This document shows, piece after piece, positions 28,441-37,494 of a DNA stretch of 43,723 nt. Each line of letters opens with the position of its first letter. Position 1 is the stretch's first letter. The position numbers and the translations under genes were made by a program. This DNA comes from Bacillus sp. (in: firmicutes). GTDB taxonomy: Bacteria > Bacillota > Bacilli > Bacillales > Salisediminibacteriaceae. Under the pieces are notes generated by a model. It was given only the letters and a program-made list of their open reading frames with translations. It was not told the DNA's origin and did not search any database. The stretch covers positions 1 to 43,723 of the forward strand of contig JAJOJL010000111.1 in the NCBI GenBank assembly GCA_021208645.1, in the 5' to 3' direction.

Positions 28441-28752
28441 GGCTGTGTTAGTGGTTAGTGTTGATTTTTATAAGCATTGATTTTTGCGGAAGGAGCGAGA
28501 CTCCTCGAAAATGCTTACACATTTTCTTCGTGCGTGGGCCATTTCGAGGAAGCATCTCAAAGTCCTGCGGGAAAAGCAACAGCCAAGAGCATATCCTCAC
28601 GAATAAGCTTCGATTTGTCTCGACGCAAGATGCTACAAAGCATTGCTAGCAGAGGAAGAGACAGAAGACCCCGCAGGAACGAGGAGGCTGAAGCGTTGCC
28701 CGCGGAAAGCGAGCTCCTGTAGCAAAAATCAACAACAAAGACTAACAGAGCC
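28441..28752. mobile_element. MITE-like non-coding element, copy 2
   Basis: 312 bp bounded by inverted ends GGCTGTGTTAGT and ACTAACAGAGCC (24 of 29 positions pair if extended to GTTGATTTTT). It is flanked by a perfect 8-bp direct repeat TATATTAA (28433-28440, 28753-28760), a target-site duplication. The core 28496-28713 matches the minus strand of copy 1 (from CGAGACTCCTCG to CGCGGAAAGCGAG), including CCTGCGGGAAAAGCAACA and GACAGAAGACCCCGCAGG. The outer ends are unrelated to those of copy 1. An 8-bp duplication with ends GGCTSTGTTA suggests mobilisation by an IS6- or IS1595-type transposase, which is inference. It is inserted at the last codon of panC. Confidence 0.75.
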
Positions 28753-29597
28753 TATATTAAAGATAATATTATCGATTAGTCGGACTTTTGAATATTTAAC
28801 AGCTACCGCAATGATAATTTCCCCTTTTAGTTCTTTCACAGGTGAAAGAGTGGGAAAGGATCTCACTTCAGCATAATCAATTGTTGCCGTTAACTGATTT
28901 GTTAGTTCATCCATTAAGCTTTGCTCCACATCATGGGCATCTCTAATCGTACCAGCCAGTATTTTTCCCTTTAAATGTTGAAGGCTTTTGTAAATAGCAG
29001 GAGCTTCTTTCCGCTCAGCAGAGGTTAGATTAACATTGCGAGAGCTTTTCGCTAATCCATCCCCTTCCCTAACTGTAGCCCCTCGCCTAATCTCAATATC
29101 TAATGGTAATCTTTGACTATTCTCTCAATAACAGCAACTTGTTGTGCATCCTTTAGTCCAAAATAAGCTTTGTTAGGATTAACAATACCAAATAGTTTCA
29201 TCACTACAGTAGCGACCCCATCAAAATGACCTGGTCGCTTAGAGCCACATAGTACATCTGCCCCTTCATGTACTTTGAAAGTTGCACTCATTTTGATTGG
29301 ATACATTTCCTGAATAGATGGGCTAAATACCACATCTACAGCCGCTCCTTTTGCTATCATCAAGTCTCTTTCTTCATCTTTGGGATAACGGTCAAAATCT
29401 TCCCCCACACCAAACTGAAGGGGATTAACGAAAATACTCAAAACTACAATGTCATTCTCCTCGTTTGCTTTCTCAATCAACGAAATATGTCCTTCATGCA
29501 AGTATCCCATTGTAGGAACAAATCCTACCGTCATTCCTTTTTGCTTCTGTTCCCTAATCCATTTTTTTAATGCTTGGATTTTCTTGAACTGTTTCAT
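28729..29597 (-). CDS. panC: Pantothenate synthetase (frameshifted, 3' end remodelled)
   Basis: Joins pantoate and beta-alanine with ATP. The N-terminal part has [19 protein letters not shown] (HxGH), [20 protein letters not shown] and [14 protein letters not shown]. The frame breaks after ERIVKDYH at 29100: restoring one T at 29105-29110 gives [28 protein letters not shown] and a C-terminus ending in [10 protein letters not shown], then GSVSLCC. Restored length is 289. The last seven residues GSVSLCC and the stop are encoded by the inserted MITE-like element. Removing element and duplication restores FNIK-stop. ATG 29597 follows GGAGG that overlaps the true panB end. Confidence 0.92.
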
Positions 29598-29602
29598 GTT
29601 GA

Positions 29603-30437
29603 TTATTTTCCTCCGTACAACGATTGTTTTCCATTTTTGTTTTGCCTGAAAAACATGTTTTTCTTCTGGAAATTTATTTTCCTTTACTTCTATATTAAAT
29701 AAGTTTATCGCTTCTTTTATCGTTGTAGAAACATCAGTGTAGCGTTTTACGAACTTTGGAATATGCCCTTGTGTATAACCAATGAGATCATGAAATACAA
29801 GAACTTGGCCGTCTGTGAATCTCCCTGCACCAATACCAATAACTGGTATAGTAAGTAATTGAGCTATTTCTTCACCTAATTGTTCCGGTACACATTCTAG
29901 TACGAGCATACTTGCCCCAATTTTCTCTGCCTCTTTTGATTCTTCTATTAATTTTTGGGCGCTTTCCTCGTCTTTCCCCTGCACACCATATCCTCCAAGG
30001 ACACCAACTGACTGGGGAGTTAAACCAAGATGGGCTACAACAGGAACGCCTGCTGTGATAAGTTTTTGTGCTGTAGTAAAAACGTCTCCTCCACCTTCTA
30101 ATTTTACTGCATTAGCTCCTCCGTCTTGTATTAACCGTTTCGCATTTTGAAAAGTTTCCGTTAACGACGTATGATACGTAAGAAACGGCATATCAGCAAT
30201 GACAAAGGTATCCTTTGCGCCACGTTTTACAGCCTTCGTATGATGAACCATGTCCTCTAATGTAACAGGCACGGTAGAATCGTAGCCTAAAACAACCATA
30301 CCTAAAGAATCACCTACTAGTATGGTGTCTATTCCCCCTTCCTCCGCCAACTTGGCACTAGGGGCATCATAAGCAGTAAGCATGGTAATTCTTTCTCCAG
30401 CTTCTTTCATTTTTCGAAGATCTAACGTTGTTTTCAC
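29603..30437 (-). CDS. panB: 3-methyl-2-oxobutanoate hydroxymethyltransferase (frameshifted at the end)
   Basis: First committed step to pantothenate: hydroxymethyl transfer to ketoisovalerate. Conserved segments: [88 protein letters not shown] 30437 with AAAGGAGAG six bases upstream is the start. As read, the frame runs without a stop into panC. Removing one base from the 5-base homopolymer at 29634-29638 gives a C-terminus [13 protein letters not shown] and a stop at 29603, total 277 residues, the B. subtilis length. The apparent PanB-PanC fusion is thus probably artefactual. Confidence 0.93.
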
Positions 30438-30587
30438 CTTTATCTCTCCTTTCCATTTTCTGAGAAAAGGGTAACAATAGTAGGAACGGTTTTTACAGTT
30501 AATGGTTGTTCTCACAGATAGGCAGGCTACCATTGGAATGTTTGTTATTTCGCGAGAAAAGCAATAACACATTTAATAAACAACCAC

Positions 30588-30773
30588 AAAAAAACCTCTT
30601 CCAACTGGAAGAAAGGTTTGTTAGCGTTCCTTAAAAAGGGCAAACTGCAATCCCTTAATTGTTTCGTCTCACCCTCTGTCCCAGTCCGAGCCTTTCGGAT
30701 CAAGGCAGAAAAAATATTTATTTGTTTACCGTTAAAGGTACAGTTCCATAAGATACTGCCCAATGAAAGTATA
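30588..30773 (-). promoter_or_regulatory. panB leader: promoter, structured 5' region and terminator
   Basis: A promoter TGACAC (30797-30792), 18 bases, TATACT (30773-30768) lies over the birA end. About 170 bases of leader follow and end in an intrinsic terminator (AACCTTTCTTCC AGTT GGAAGAGGTT then T7) at 30588-30620, some 150 bases before panB. Inside, GGCAG and CTGCC can enclose TACC/GGTA; downstream, GCCTT/AAGGC and TCCGA/TCGGA overlap and exclude each other, and AAGGG/CCCTT forms another hairpin. Such alternatives suggest attenuation, but they may be chance. A pan RNA motif is known upstream of panB in some Firmicutes; I could not confirm it here. No T-box or common riboswitch consensus was seen. 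Confidence 0.45.
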
Positions 30774-30794
30774 ACAGAATCTGTTTAGATTGTG

Positions 30795-31765
30795 TCATTT
30801 TTTTAACAAATCAATATCAGCAGAATAGATGCGATGAGTAGTTCCTTGTTTATCCCTTAATATTAATACGCCTTCCTCATCAATTTCTTCAGCAATCCCT
30901 TCGAGGGTTGCTTTAGGTGTTCTTGCAACAATCTCCTTACCTAAAGTAATGTTACGTGCTTCCCATAAGGGTTTAAGGAAGGAAAACCCTTTTGTTAGGT
31001 AAGCATCATACAACCATTGAAACTCATTGAATATATGGGCAATGATAGCTGCTCTTGGAAAGCTCTTTCCAGTTTCTAAAGATAGAGAGGTAGCTATTTC
31101 CGTTACTTCTTTTGGAAAGCTTGATTGATTTACATTAATACCAATGCCTATTATAACTGAGTTCACTTGGTCTGGGTCTGCTTGCATTTCCGTTAATATT
31201 CCTGCAACTTTTCTTCCCTGAATTAAAAGATCATTTGGCCATTTAATCTCCACATCAATCCCTGTTGCTTTCTCTATGCCACGGACAACTGCGATGGCAG
31301 TAACTAAAGTAAGCTGAGGAGCCTTTCTCAACTCTACCTTCGCCGAAGAATAATGCTCATCCATATTCCTGTTTTGGCAGGGGAATACCAGACTCTTCCA
31401 AGCCTGCCACGACCACCTGTCTGTTCATCTGCTATCACAACAGTTCCTTCTGACGCATTTTCCGCTTCTAACTTATGAGCTACATGCTGTGTAGATGCGA
31501 CAGAGGGTTCATAGATGATATTTTGAAAAAGACTATCCTCCATTAAACGAGATTGGATGGCGTGTATACTTAGGTCATCTGATTCTCCTTTTAGCTGATA
31601 GCCCTTATTTGATACAGCTGTTATTTCATAGCCCTCTTTGCGAAGAGAATCAATATACTTCCATACCATTGTACGACTACATGTAAGCTCCTCACTTATG
31701 GCCTCACCTGATAGAAATCCATCTCGATGTTCCCTAAGAAGCTGTAATACTTTCCCTTTCATCAT
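30795..31765 (-). CDS. birA: Biotin--protein ligase and biotin repressor (frameshifted)
   Basis: Bifunctional: attaches biotin to carboxyl carrier protein and represses biotin genes. The N-terminal winged helix is LSGEAISEELTCSRTMVWKYIDSLRKEGYEI. The ligase part has ASTQ..., GGRGRLGRVW (biotinyl-AMP binding) and IKWPNDLLIQGRKVAGIL. The first frame ends with ILRRR at 31334; adding one C in the CGGCGAAG context at 31341-31345 gives ILRPKVELRKAPQLTL and a 323-residue protein (325 in B. subtilis). Start overlaps the cca stop by 4 bp. The gene is essential in B. subtilis, which argues that the break is a sequence error. Confidence 0.92.
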
Positions 31766-32922
31766 CTATTCTCCTCCATAAGCCATTTGTAAATATCCTT
31801 CTTTGAATTTCTGACCTTTCCAGAAACAACCACTCTTTCTACTTTCCCTAACGTTTCACCAACCCATGGGCGCGGTTGATGAGGAAACCAGTCAATTAAT
31901 TCTCTTCCAGTAATGGCCAATTGACTTTTTGATGTTATAGGTAATTTAAAATATCTATTTTTTAACGAAACGATATCTGGTTGCCTCTTTTCCAAGACAG
32001 ATAATAATTTTTCAGCCGCTTGGATCCCTTCTTCTCCAAGCATGTATAAATCGTAATTCGTCCACCCGTTCTGAAGTCTAATCTTCTCAACACATTCAAC
32101 TACAGTTATCACACTTTTTTTGACTTGATTAGATAGCCTATAATGGGTCAAACCCCGCCTAGTCAAACTTAATTCTTGAGAATAGGTTAAGAAGCTCCAG
32201 CCCTCAAGCATCCCTTTAATGAGAACAGAATCATTCCATAGAAAAGATCTACTTTCCAAAAGCGAAGGATCGGAAAGAATATATGGTAATTGTTTTATGA
32301 CACGGTGAGACAAAAGGGTGTCAAGGTCTTTTTTTTCAAGTCCTATTTCTACTAATTTACTTAATTCAGCAGTAACACGCTCGATGGAAGGTTTTAAAAT
32401 CAGGGAAGCATATTCTGTCATCCACCGGTGTGTTTCTTTTTCAATAGAAAACTGAAGAAGGATACTAAATCGAATTGCTCGTAAAAGGCGAAGGGGATCA
32501 TCTAAGAATGGGTTTGGACTACCTCCAACCACCTGCAAGACTTGGTTTTCAATAGCGGCTATGCCACCAAAGGGATCAATGATTTTTCCTGATAGGTCCA
32601 TTGCCATCGCATTACAAGTGAAATCCCGTAAAGATAAATCGTTATGTAAAGATACTTCGTTATCCTTTGTGCGGTATTGTGTAATTTCTATGGCTCGTCC
32701 CCCAATTGGAACAATAATTGTTCCGTGGGCAACACCAACATCAATAGTACGGCTAAAGATTTGTTCCATTTCTTCAACAGTTGCATTTGTACTAATATCA
32801 ATGTCTCTTATGGGCCGCTTCATTACCATATCCCTTACAGCACCACCAACAATATAACCCTCATAACCTGCATCTACTAGCTTTTTTATGGCAATTGTTG
32901 CAGCTTCATTCCAACTTAGCAT
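31762..32922 (-). CDS. cca: CCA tRNA nucleotidyltransferase
   Basis: 386 residues, class II CCA-adding enzyme (397 in B. subtilis). It builds or repairs the 3' CCA of tRNA. Visible are the nucleotidyltransferase site [22 protein letters not shown] (GxxxRD and DxD), the RNA-processing motif [11 protein letters not shown], and [14 protein letters not shown]. The C-terminal half is helical. Overlaps both bshA (7 bp) and birA (4 bp), as in a tight operon. Intact. Confidence 0.93.
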   Translation of the reverse strand: MLSWNEAATIAIKKLVDAGYEGYIVGGAVRDMVMKRPIRDIDISTNATVEEMEQIFSRTIDVGVAHGTIIVPIGGRAIEITQYRTKDNEVSLHNDLSLRDFTCNAMAMDLSGKIIDPFGGIAAIENQVLQVVGGSPNPFLDDPLRLLRAIRFSILLQFSIEKETHRWMTEYASLILKPSIERVTAELSKLVEIGLEKKDLDTLLSHRVIKQLPYILSDPSLLESRSFLWNDSVLIKGMLEGWSFLTYSQELSLTRRGLTHYRLSNQVKKSVITVVECVEKIRLQNGWTNYDLYMLGEEGIQAAEKLLSVLEKRQPDIVSLKNRYFKLPITSKSQLAITGRELIDWFPHQPRPWVGETLGKVERVVVSGKVRNSKKDIYKWLMEENR

Positions 32923-34061
32923 CTCGTTCCCCCGATTATCGATAATACTTTTTCATAGACTTTTTCATATTGTGCCACAACCTTGTCTTGATGAAAATCG
33001 TTATTCACTTTTACTATTGCGTTTTTTGCAAGTTCCTTTTGAAGTGCATCGTTTGTTAAAACTTCAATCGCCATTGCAGCTATAGCACGAATATCCCCTA
33101 AAGGACATATAAATCCATTCTTACCATGGTCAATTACTTCAGGAATACCACCAATGTCTGTACCAATTGCAGGCACTCCACATGCCATTGCCTCTAATAA
33201 AACAAGGCCGAAACTTTCTTTCTCTGAGAGGAGTAACTTCAAATCGCTCATGGACAAAAGGTCGGCTACCCTCTTTTGATTTCCAAGGAAGCGTACTTTT
33301 CCTTCCAGTCCGAGCTTTCGTACAAGATTATTTACAACGGGGAGCTCAGGTCCTTCTCCAATAAGGAGTAGCACAGCATCTACTTCCTTTTGAATCTCAT
33401 AAAACGCTGTTACTACATCAGGAACTCGCTTTACTTTTCTAAAATTTGAAACGTGAACCAACACTTTTTGGTCCTTATGAATCCCATAATCTCCTTTCAG
33501 AGATTCTGCATCCCTAGGGTAATAAGTACGATGGTCCACGAAGTTATAAACTGTTTCAATTGGTTTGGTTATGTCTAAAAGCTCCATTGTCTGGGCTACT
33601 AAATCATTTGATACGGCAGTAACCATATCCGATCGCTCAATTCCAAATCGGATCATGTCTGAAAGGGATGGGTCGTAGCCTAACACAGTAATATCTGTCC
33701 CGTGTAATGTTGTGACTACCTTTAAATGCTCCCCAACCATTTCCTTTGCCAAAAAGGCACTGATAGCATGAGGAATAGCATAATGAACATGTAGAATATC
33801 AAGGGATTCTCTTTTTGCTACTTCCGCCATTTTGCTTGCAAGGGCGATATCATACGGGGGATAACGGAAGACAGAATACTGATTTATTTCCACCTCATGA
33901 TAATAGATATTTGCTTTACAACCATCTAGTCGAAAAGGAATGCTCGACGTTATAAAGTGGACCTGATGACCTTTTTCAGCCAGGGCTTTTCCTAATTCAG
34001 TTGCCACTACACCTGAACCTCCAACAGTAGGGTAGCAGGTAATACCAATTTTATATGTCAT
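32916..34061 (-). CDS. bshA: Bacillithiol glycosyltransferase BshA
   Basis: 381 residues (377 in B. subtilis). GT4 retaining glycosyltransferase making GlcNAc-malate, step one of bacillithiol synthesis. N-terminal [29 protein letters not shown] and [13 protein letters not shown]-terminal donor site [46 protein letters not shown] (E-x7-E). Overlaps bshB1 by 4 bp and cca by 7, so bacillithiol, methylglyoxal and tRNA genes form one unit. Confidence 0.95.
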   Translation of the reverse strand: MTYKIGITCYPTVGGSGVVATELGKALAEKGHQVHFITSSIPFRLDGCKANIYYHEVEINQYSVFRYPPYDIALASKMAEVAKRESLDILHVHYAIPHAISAFLAKEMVGEHLKVVTTLHGTDITVLGYDPSLSDMIRFGIERSDMVTAVSNDLVAQTMELLDITKPIETVYNFVDHRTYYPRDAESLKGDYGIHKDQKVLVHVSNFRKVKRVPDVVTAFYEIQKEVDAVLLLIGEGPELPVVNNLVRKLGLEGKVRFLGNQKRVADLLSMSDLKLLLSEKESFGLVLLEAMACGVPAIGTDIGGIPEVIDHGKNGFICPLGDIRAIAAMAIEVLTNDALQKELAKNAIVKVNNDFHQDKVVAQYEKVYEKVLSIIGGTRC

Positions 34062-34771
34062 GCTTCTTCTCCTAGTAGTGAAATTAATAAAGGCTTTTCT
34101 GAGCGGAAGCCCTCACCGTATTCTACACCTGACTCATTACCGATTATTTTTTCCCTTCCTTCCAATCGTTGCAGAAACCCATCATTAAGAGGTGTATCCA
34201 CTTCCCCTTCGCCTAATTGGAACTGACTGGCGAAACAAGCTAAGGCTTTGAGCTTCGTTTCCATAAACCCTGATATATCAACGATAAAATCAGGTTCTAT
34301 CATACCATTAATTTGGTAATAATAGAGCGACTCTGGGCGATAAGCATCCCAAGGTAAGTTAGGCAAAAACCGTTTTATACCAGCAGAAAAAACGGCTTCT
34401 TTGACAATTTCATGACAATGGCCATGGTCAGGATGACGATCCTTATAGTACGGGGCAAAAACTAGCCGGGGACGATACTGGCGTATCACCTCTACAAGGG
34501 ATTCAATGCATTCTTTTTTATTGTTTAAAAGTTCCCTGTCGGGGTATGACCATTGAATCCGTTTAGAAATACCTAGTACTTTGGCCGCCTTTTCTGCTTC
34601 TGACTGGCGACGCTCTACTGTACCATTAGAAGATAGTTCAGCTTTCGTCAAATTAACAATTGCCGTTTGAAATCCTAGTGATCCATAACGAGCCAACGTA
34701 CCACCCATACCTATCTCCACATCATCAGGATGGGCACCAACTGCTAATATATCGAGACGTTTTGGATTCAT
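34058..34771 (-). CDS. bshB1: Bacillithiol deacetylase BshB1
   Basis: 237 residues. Zn-dependent LmbE-type deacetylase that removes acetate from GlcNAc-malate, step two of bacillithiol synthesis. Metal and catalytic motifs: [20 protein letters not shown] (HPDD) and [12 protein letters not shown]. Position between mgsA and bshA as in B. subtilis (formerly ypjG). Starts 5 bases after mgsA. Confidence 0.95.
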   Translation of the reverse strand: MNPKRLDILAVGAHPDDVEIGMGGTLARYGSLGFQTAIVNLTKAELSSNGTVERRQSEAEKAAKVLGISKRIQWSYPDRELLNNKKECIESLVEVIRQYRPRLVFAPYYKDRHPDHGHCHEIVKEAVFSAGIKRFLPNLPWDAYRPESLYYYQINGMIEPDFIVDISGFMETKLKALACFASQFQLGEGEVDTPLNDGFLQRLEGREKIIGNESGVEYGEGFRSEKPLLISLLGEEA

Positions 34772-34776
34772 AAGAG

Positions 34777-35194
34777 TTAGTTCCCTTCCTGTTCCTTCTC
34801 CTTCACTATTTCACGCCATTGAAAATCTCCCCGTTCCAACCCTTTTAACAATATTTCAGCCGTTGCCATATTGGTTGCTAATGGAATACTGTATACATCA
34901 CACAAGCGTATCAATGCAGTTATGTCTGGTTCATGAGGCTGAGCCGTTAATGGGTCTTTGAAAAAGATGACACAATCCATGTTATTTTCTGCTATTTTGG
35001 CACCAATTTGTTGATCTCCACCGAGTGGACCAGACTGAAACCGATGTACTTCTAGTTCTGTAGCCTCCATAATCCTTAAACCAGTTGTACCAGTCGTGAA
35101 AAGAGTGTGACCTTTTAACACCTTCTCATAGGCCGTAACAAATTGGACCATATCATTTTTCTTTTTTATCATGAGCAATAAATGCTATATTCAT
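34777..35194 (-). CDS. mgsA: Methylglyoxal synthase (frameshifted near the start)
   Basis: Converts dihydroxyacetone phosphate to methylglyoxal. Core motifs: [29 protein letters not shown] (catalytic Asp), [33 protein letters not shown]. The true ATG is at 35194 behind GAGGAGGAAC and reads [11 protein letters not shown]; the remainder is in another frame. Removing one base from the A6 run (35162-35167) restores [11 protein letters not shown], nearly identical to B. subtilis, and 138 residues. As read, a product could only start downstream. In operon with dapB and bshB1. Confidence 0.92.
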
Positions 35195-35253
35195 TGGTTG
35201 TTCCTCCTCATATATGTTTGTTAATGAAATCTTCTACCACGAGAAAGTCTTTA

Positions 35254-36048
35254 TTATTCAATGATATGTTCTAATCCATAGACAAGGACATCGAGCTTCA
35301 TGACAGTTTCGCAGGCTAGTTTTACACCTGGCATAAATGAGGCGCGATTCAACGAATCATGGCGAATCTTCAAAGTTTGTCCCTCGCCGCCAAATAACAC
35401 CTCCTGGTGCGCCACTAGACCAGGTAATCGAATACTATGTATACGGAGCCCTTCATAATTCGCTCCCCTTGCACCAATCATTTGTTCAGTCTCGTTAGGA
35501 TGACCTTGAGTCATTTTCTCCCTCACTTCTGAGATCATTTTTGCTGTTTTAGCAGCAGTCCCTGACGGAGCATCCAGTTTTCTGTCATGGTGCTGTTCAA
35601 TTATTTCAACATGTGGCATATATTTAGCAGCCATCTGAGAAAACTTCATCATCAATATGGCACCGATAGCAAAGTTTGGTGCGATAATGGCACCTAGTTT
35701 TTTCTCTTCAGCAATTTGTGATAATTCCTTCACGTCATCCTCCGTAAAGCCTGTTGTACCAACGACAGGACGAACACCGTAGTCAAATGCTGTCAGCATA
35801 TGACTTTTTCCAACCTCTGGAGTCGTTAAATCGATGAGAACGTCACATTCGTGCTCCTGAAAACATTGGCCCATATCCTCATATACAGGTATATCTAGGG
35901 GCTCCATGTCAGGAACTTCTTTCATTTTCTTATCATTGAAGCGATGGTCTACAACAGCAACAAGCTGTAAGTTTTCTTCTCCTACTACCATTTTGACTGC
36001 TTCTTTACCCATATTTCCACGTGGTCCTGCGATTACAATTCTAATCAT
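35254..36048 (-). CDS. dapB: 4-hydroxy-tetrahydrodipicolinate reductase
   Basis: 264 residues (267 in B. subtilis). NAD(P)H-dependent step to diaminopimelate and lysine. N-terminal dinucleotide site [35 protein letters not shown], catalytic [18 protein letters not shown]. Overlaps ypjD by 8 bp. Intact. Confidence 0.95.
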   Translation of the reverse strand: MIRIVIAGPRGNMGKEAVKMVVGEENLQLVAVVDHRFNDKKMKEVPDMEPLDIPVYEDMGQCFQEHECDVLIDLTTPEVGKSHMLTAFDYGVRPVVGTTGFTEDDVKELSQIAEEKKLGAIIAPNFAIGAILMMKFSQMAAKYMPHVEIIEQHHDRKLDAPSGTAAKTAKMISEVREKMTQGHPNETEQMIGARGANYEGLRIHSIRLPGLVAHQEVLFGGEGQTLKIRHDSLNRASFMPGVKLACETVMKLDVLVYGLEHIIE

Positions 36049-36415
36049 TGTTCAATTCTCCTTCTTCAATTCTTGTCCATCTGTCTTTATCACGGGTTTG
36101 AAATTTCTTCATTACCATATCAAATGCTTGTTCTAAATCCACATCCAAAGAATTTGCTAAACAGATGAGAACAAAAAGTAAATCACCTATTTCTTGGTCA
36201 ATTGTTTTTTCCTCTTCCGTAGCTTTTTTCGGCTTTTCACCGTAAAAATGATTGACTTCTCTAGCCAGTTCTCCCATTTCTTCCGTAAGTCTTGCCATCA
36301 TTGCCAAGGGACTGAAGTAACCTTCTTTAAACTGACTTATATACTTATCTACTTCGGCTTGCGCATCACGTATTGTTTTATTTTCCACTACCCTTAAACG
36401 CCTCTCTTTCCTCAT
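36041..36415 (-). CDS. ypjD: MazG-like nucleotide pyrophosphohydrolase YpjD
   Basis: About 124 residues. All-alpha NTP pyrophosphohydrolase: [23 protein letters not shown] and [21 protein letters not shown] carry the ExxE...ExxD Mg-binding pattern. Substrate likely a non-canonical or excess nucleotide. ATG 36415 has AAGGA seven bases upstream. The conserved part starts only at [14 protein letters not shown], so a later GTG start near residue 9 is possible. First gene of the ypjD-dapB-mgsA-bshB1-bshA-cca-birA operon. Confidence 0.88.
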   Translation of the reverse strand: MRKERRLRVVENKTIRDAQAEVDKYISQFKEGYFSPLAMMARLTEEMGELAREVNHFYGEKPKKATEEEKTIDQEIGDLLFVLICLANSLDVDLEQAFDMVMKKFQTRDKDRWTRIEEGELNND

Positions 36416-36514
36416 AGGAAAATCCTTCATGTCCATGTTAGCGAAAACAAAGGAAATTGACAAACTAAAAATCCTAAAATGGATTTTTTAGAAAATTCAA
36501 CCAAATACATTCCG

Positions 36515-36543
36515 TTGATTGGGTATTTTCAATCCATTATAAT
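36515..36543 (+). promoter_or_regulatory. SigA-type promoter of ypjC
   Basis: TTGATT, 17 bases, TATAAT, ending 35 bases before the ypjC ATG. Perfect -10 and optimal spacing. Confidence 0.7.
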
Positions 36544-36578
36544 AAACCGGTAGAAAGAAATCACTGGGGGTAATTATT

Positions 36579-37451
36579 ATGTTTGGCTCCATTAAAGTAA
36601 AGAACATTTTATTTATTATAATAGGGACTGCTATCATGTCCTTTGGGTTGGTTTATTTCAATATGGAAAATAACTTGGCAGATGGAGGATTTACTGGGAT
36701 CACCTTAATCCTCTATTTTATCTTTAATATTGACCCCGCCTATTCTAACCTCGTGTTAAATATACCTTTATTTATTATCGGTTGGAAAGTATTAGGGCGA
36801 AACGCCTTTATATATACAATCATAGGTACCTTTTTTGTATCCGTTTTTCTTTGGGTGTTTCAACGTTTTCCAATTATTTACTTACCTTTACAAGATGACC
36901 TTACCCTTGCCGCATTATTTGCCGGTGTTTTTATTGGTGTCGGCTTAGGGATTGTCTTTCGTTTTGGGGGCACTACAGGTGGAGTGGATATTATCGCCCG
37001 GTTAGGGTTTAAATATTGGGGTTGGAGTATGGGGAAAACCATGTTTATCTTTGATGCAGCAGTTATTACCACCTCCCTTGTCTACTTAAATTATCGAGAA
37101 GCAATGTATACCCTCGTTGCCGTATTTATAGCCGCTAAAGTAATTGACTTTATGCAGCAAGGTGCCTATTCAGGAAAAGCTGCCATGATTATTTCTGATC
37201 ACACCATTAAAATAGCCGAGCATATATTAAGGGAAATGGATCGGGGGGCAACTATCTTAAAAGGAAAAGGGACTTATACTGGAGCAGACAGGGAAGTATT
37301 GTATTGTGTTGTTGCAAGGAACGAGGTTGTTAGACTTAAGAATTTAATTGCAAAAGTGGATCCCCACGCCTTTGTCACTTTAGGAGATGTACAGGATGTT
37401 ATGGGGGAAGGGTTTACATTGGATGAAAACAAAAGACCAATTGGAGATTAA
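36579..37451 (+). CDS. ypjC: YpjC, YitT-family membrane protein
   Basis: 290 residues, B. subtilis YpjC length. Five or six membrane segments in the first 200 residues (ILFIIIGTAIMSFGLVYF, FTGITLILYFIF, LAALFAGVFIGVGLGIVFRFGGTTGGVDIIARL). A soluble C-terminal DUF2179 domain follows (SDHTIKIAEHILREMDRGATILKGKGTYTG...). The GGTTGGVDI motif is a family mark. Transport role unproven. Monocistronic, opposite to its neighbours, with own promoter and terminator. Confidence 0.9.
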   Translation: MFGSIKVKNILFIIIGTAIMSFGLVYFNMENNLADGGFTGITLILYFIFNIDPAYSNLVLNIPLFIIGWKVLGRNAFIYTIIGTFFVSVFLWVFQRFPIIYLPLQDDLTLAALFAGVFIGVGLGIVFRFGGTTGGVDIIARLGFKYWGWSMGKTMFIFDAAVITTSLVYLNYREAMYTLVAVFIAAKVIDFMQQGAYSGKAAMIISDHTIKIAEHILREMDRGATILKGKGTYTGADREVLYCVVARNEVVRLKNLIAKVDPHAFVTLGDVQDVMGEGFTLDENKRPIGD

Positions 37452-37453
37452 TG

Positions 37454-37485
37454 AAAAAACATCAAGCATTCGCTTGATGTTTTTT
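37454..37485. terminator. Bidirectional terminator between ypjC and yugP
   Basis: AAAAAACATCAAGC / GCTTGATGTTTTTT, a perfect 14-bp stem with A and T runs on both sides, fitting two convergent genes. Confidence 0.85.
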
Positions 37486-37494
37486 GGTCTATTA

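Noticed and set aside
28458..28876. Three overlapping plus-strand frames over the panC-panD gap
   Set aside because: They lie in the MITE-like element and antisense to panC; no ribosome binding sites and no conservation with copy 1.
29100..30572. Natural PanB-PanC fusion enzyme
   Set aside because: A one-base correction gives normal PanB and PanC ends with a proper panC ribosome binding site, and panC itself carries another one-base break.
30545..30763. 72-residue leader peptide before panB
   Set aside because: Starts with TTG without a ribosome binding site and runs through the terminator hairpin; a structured leader explains the region better.
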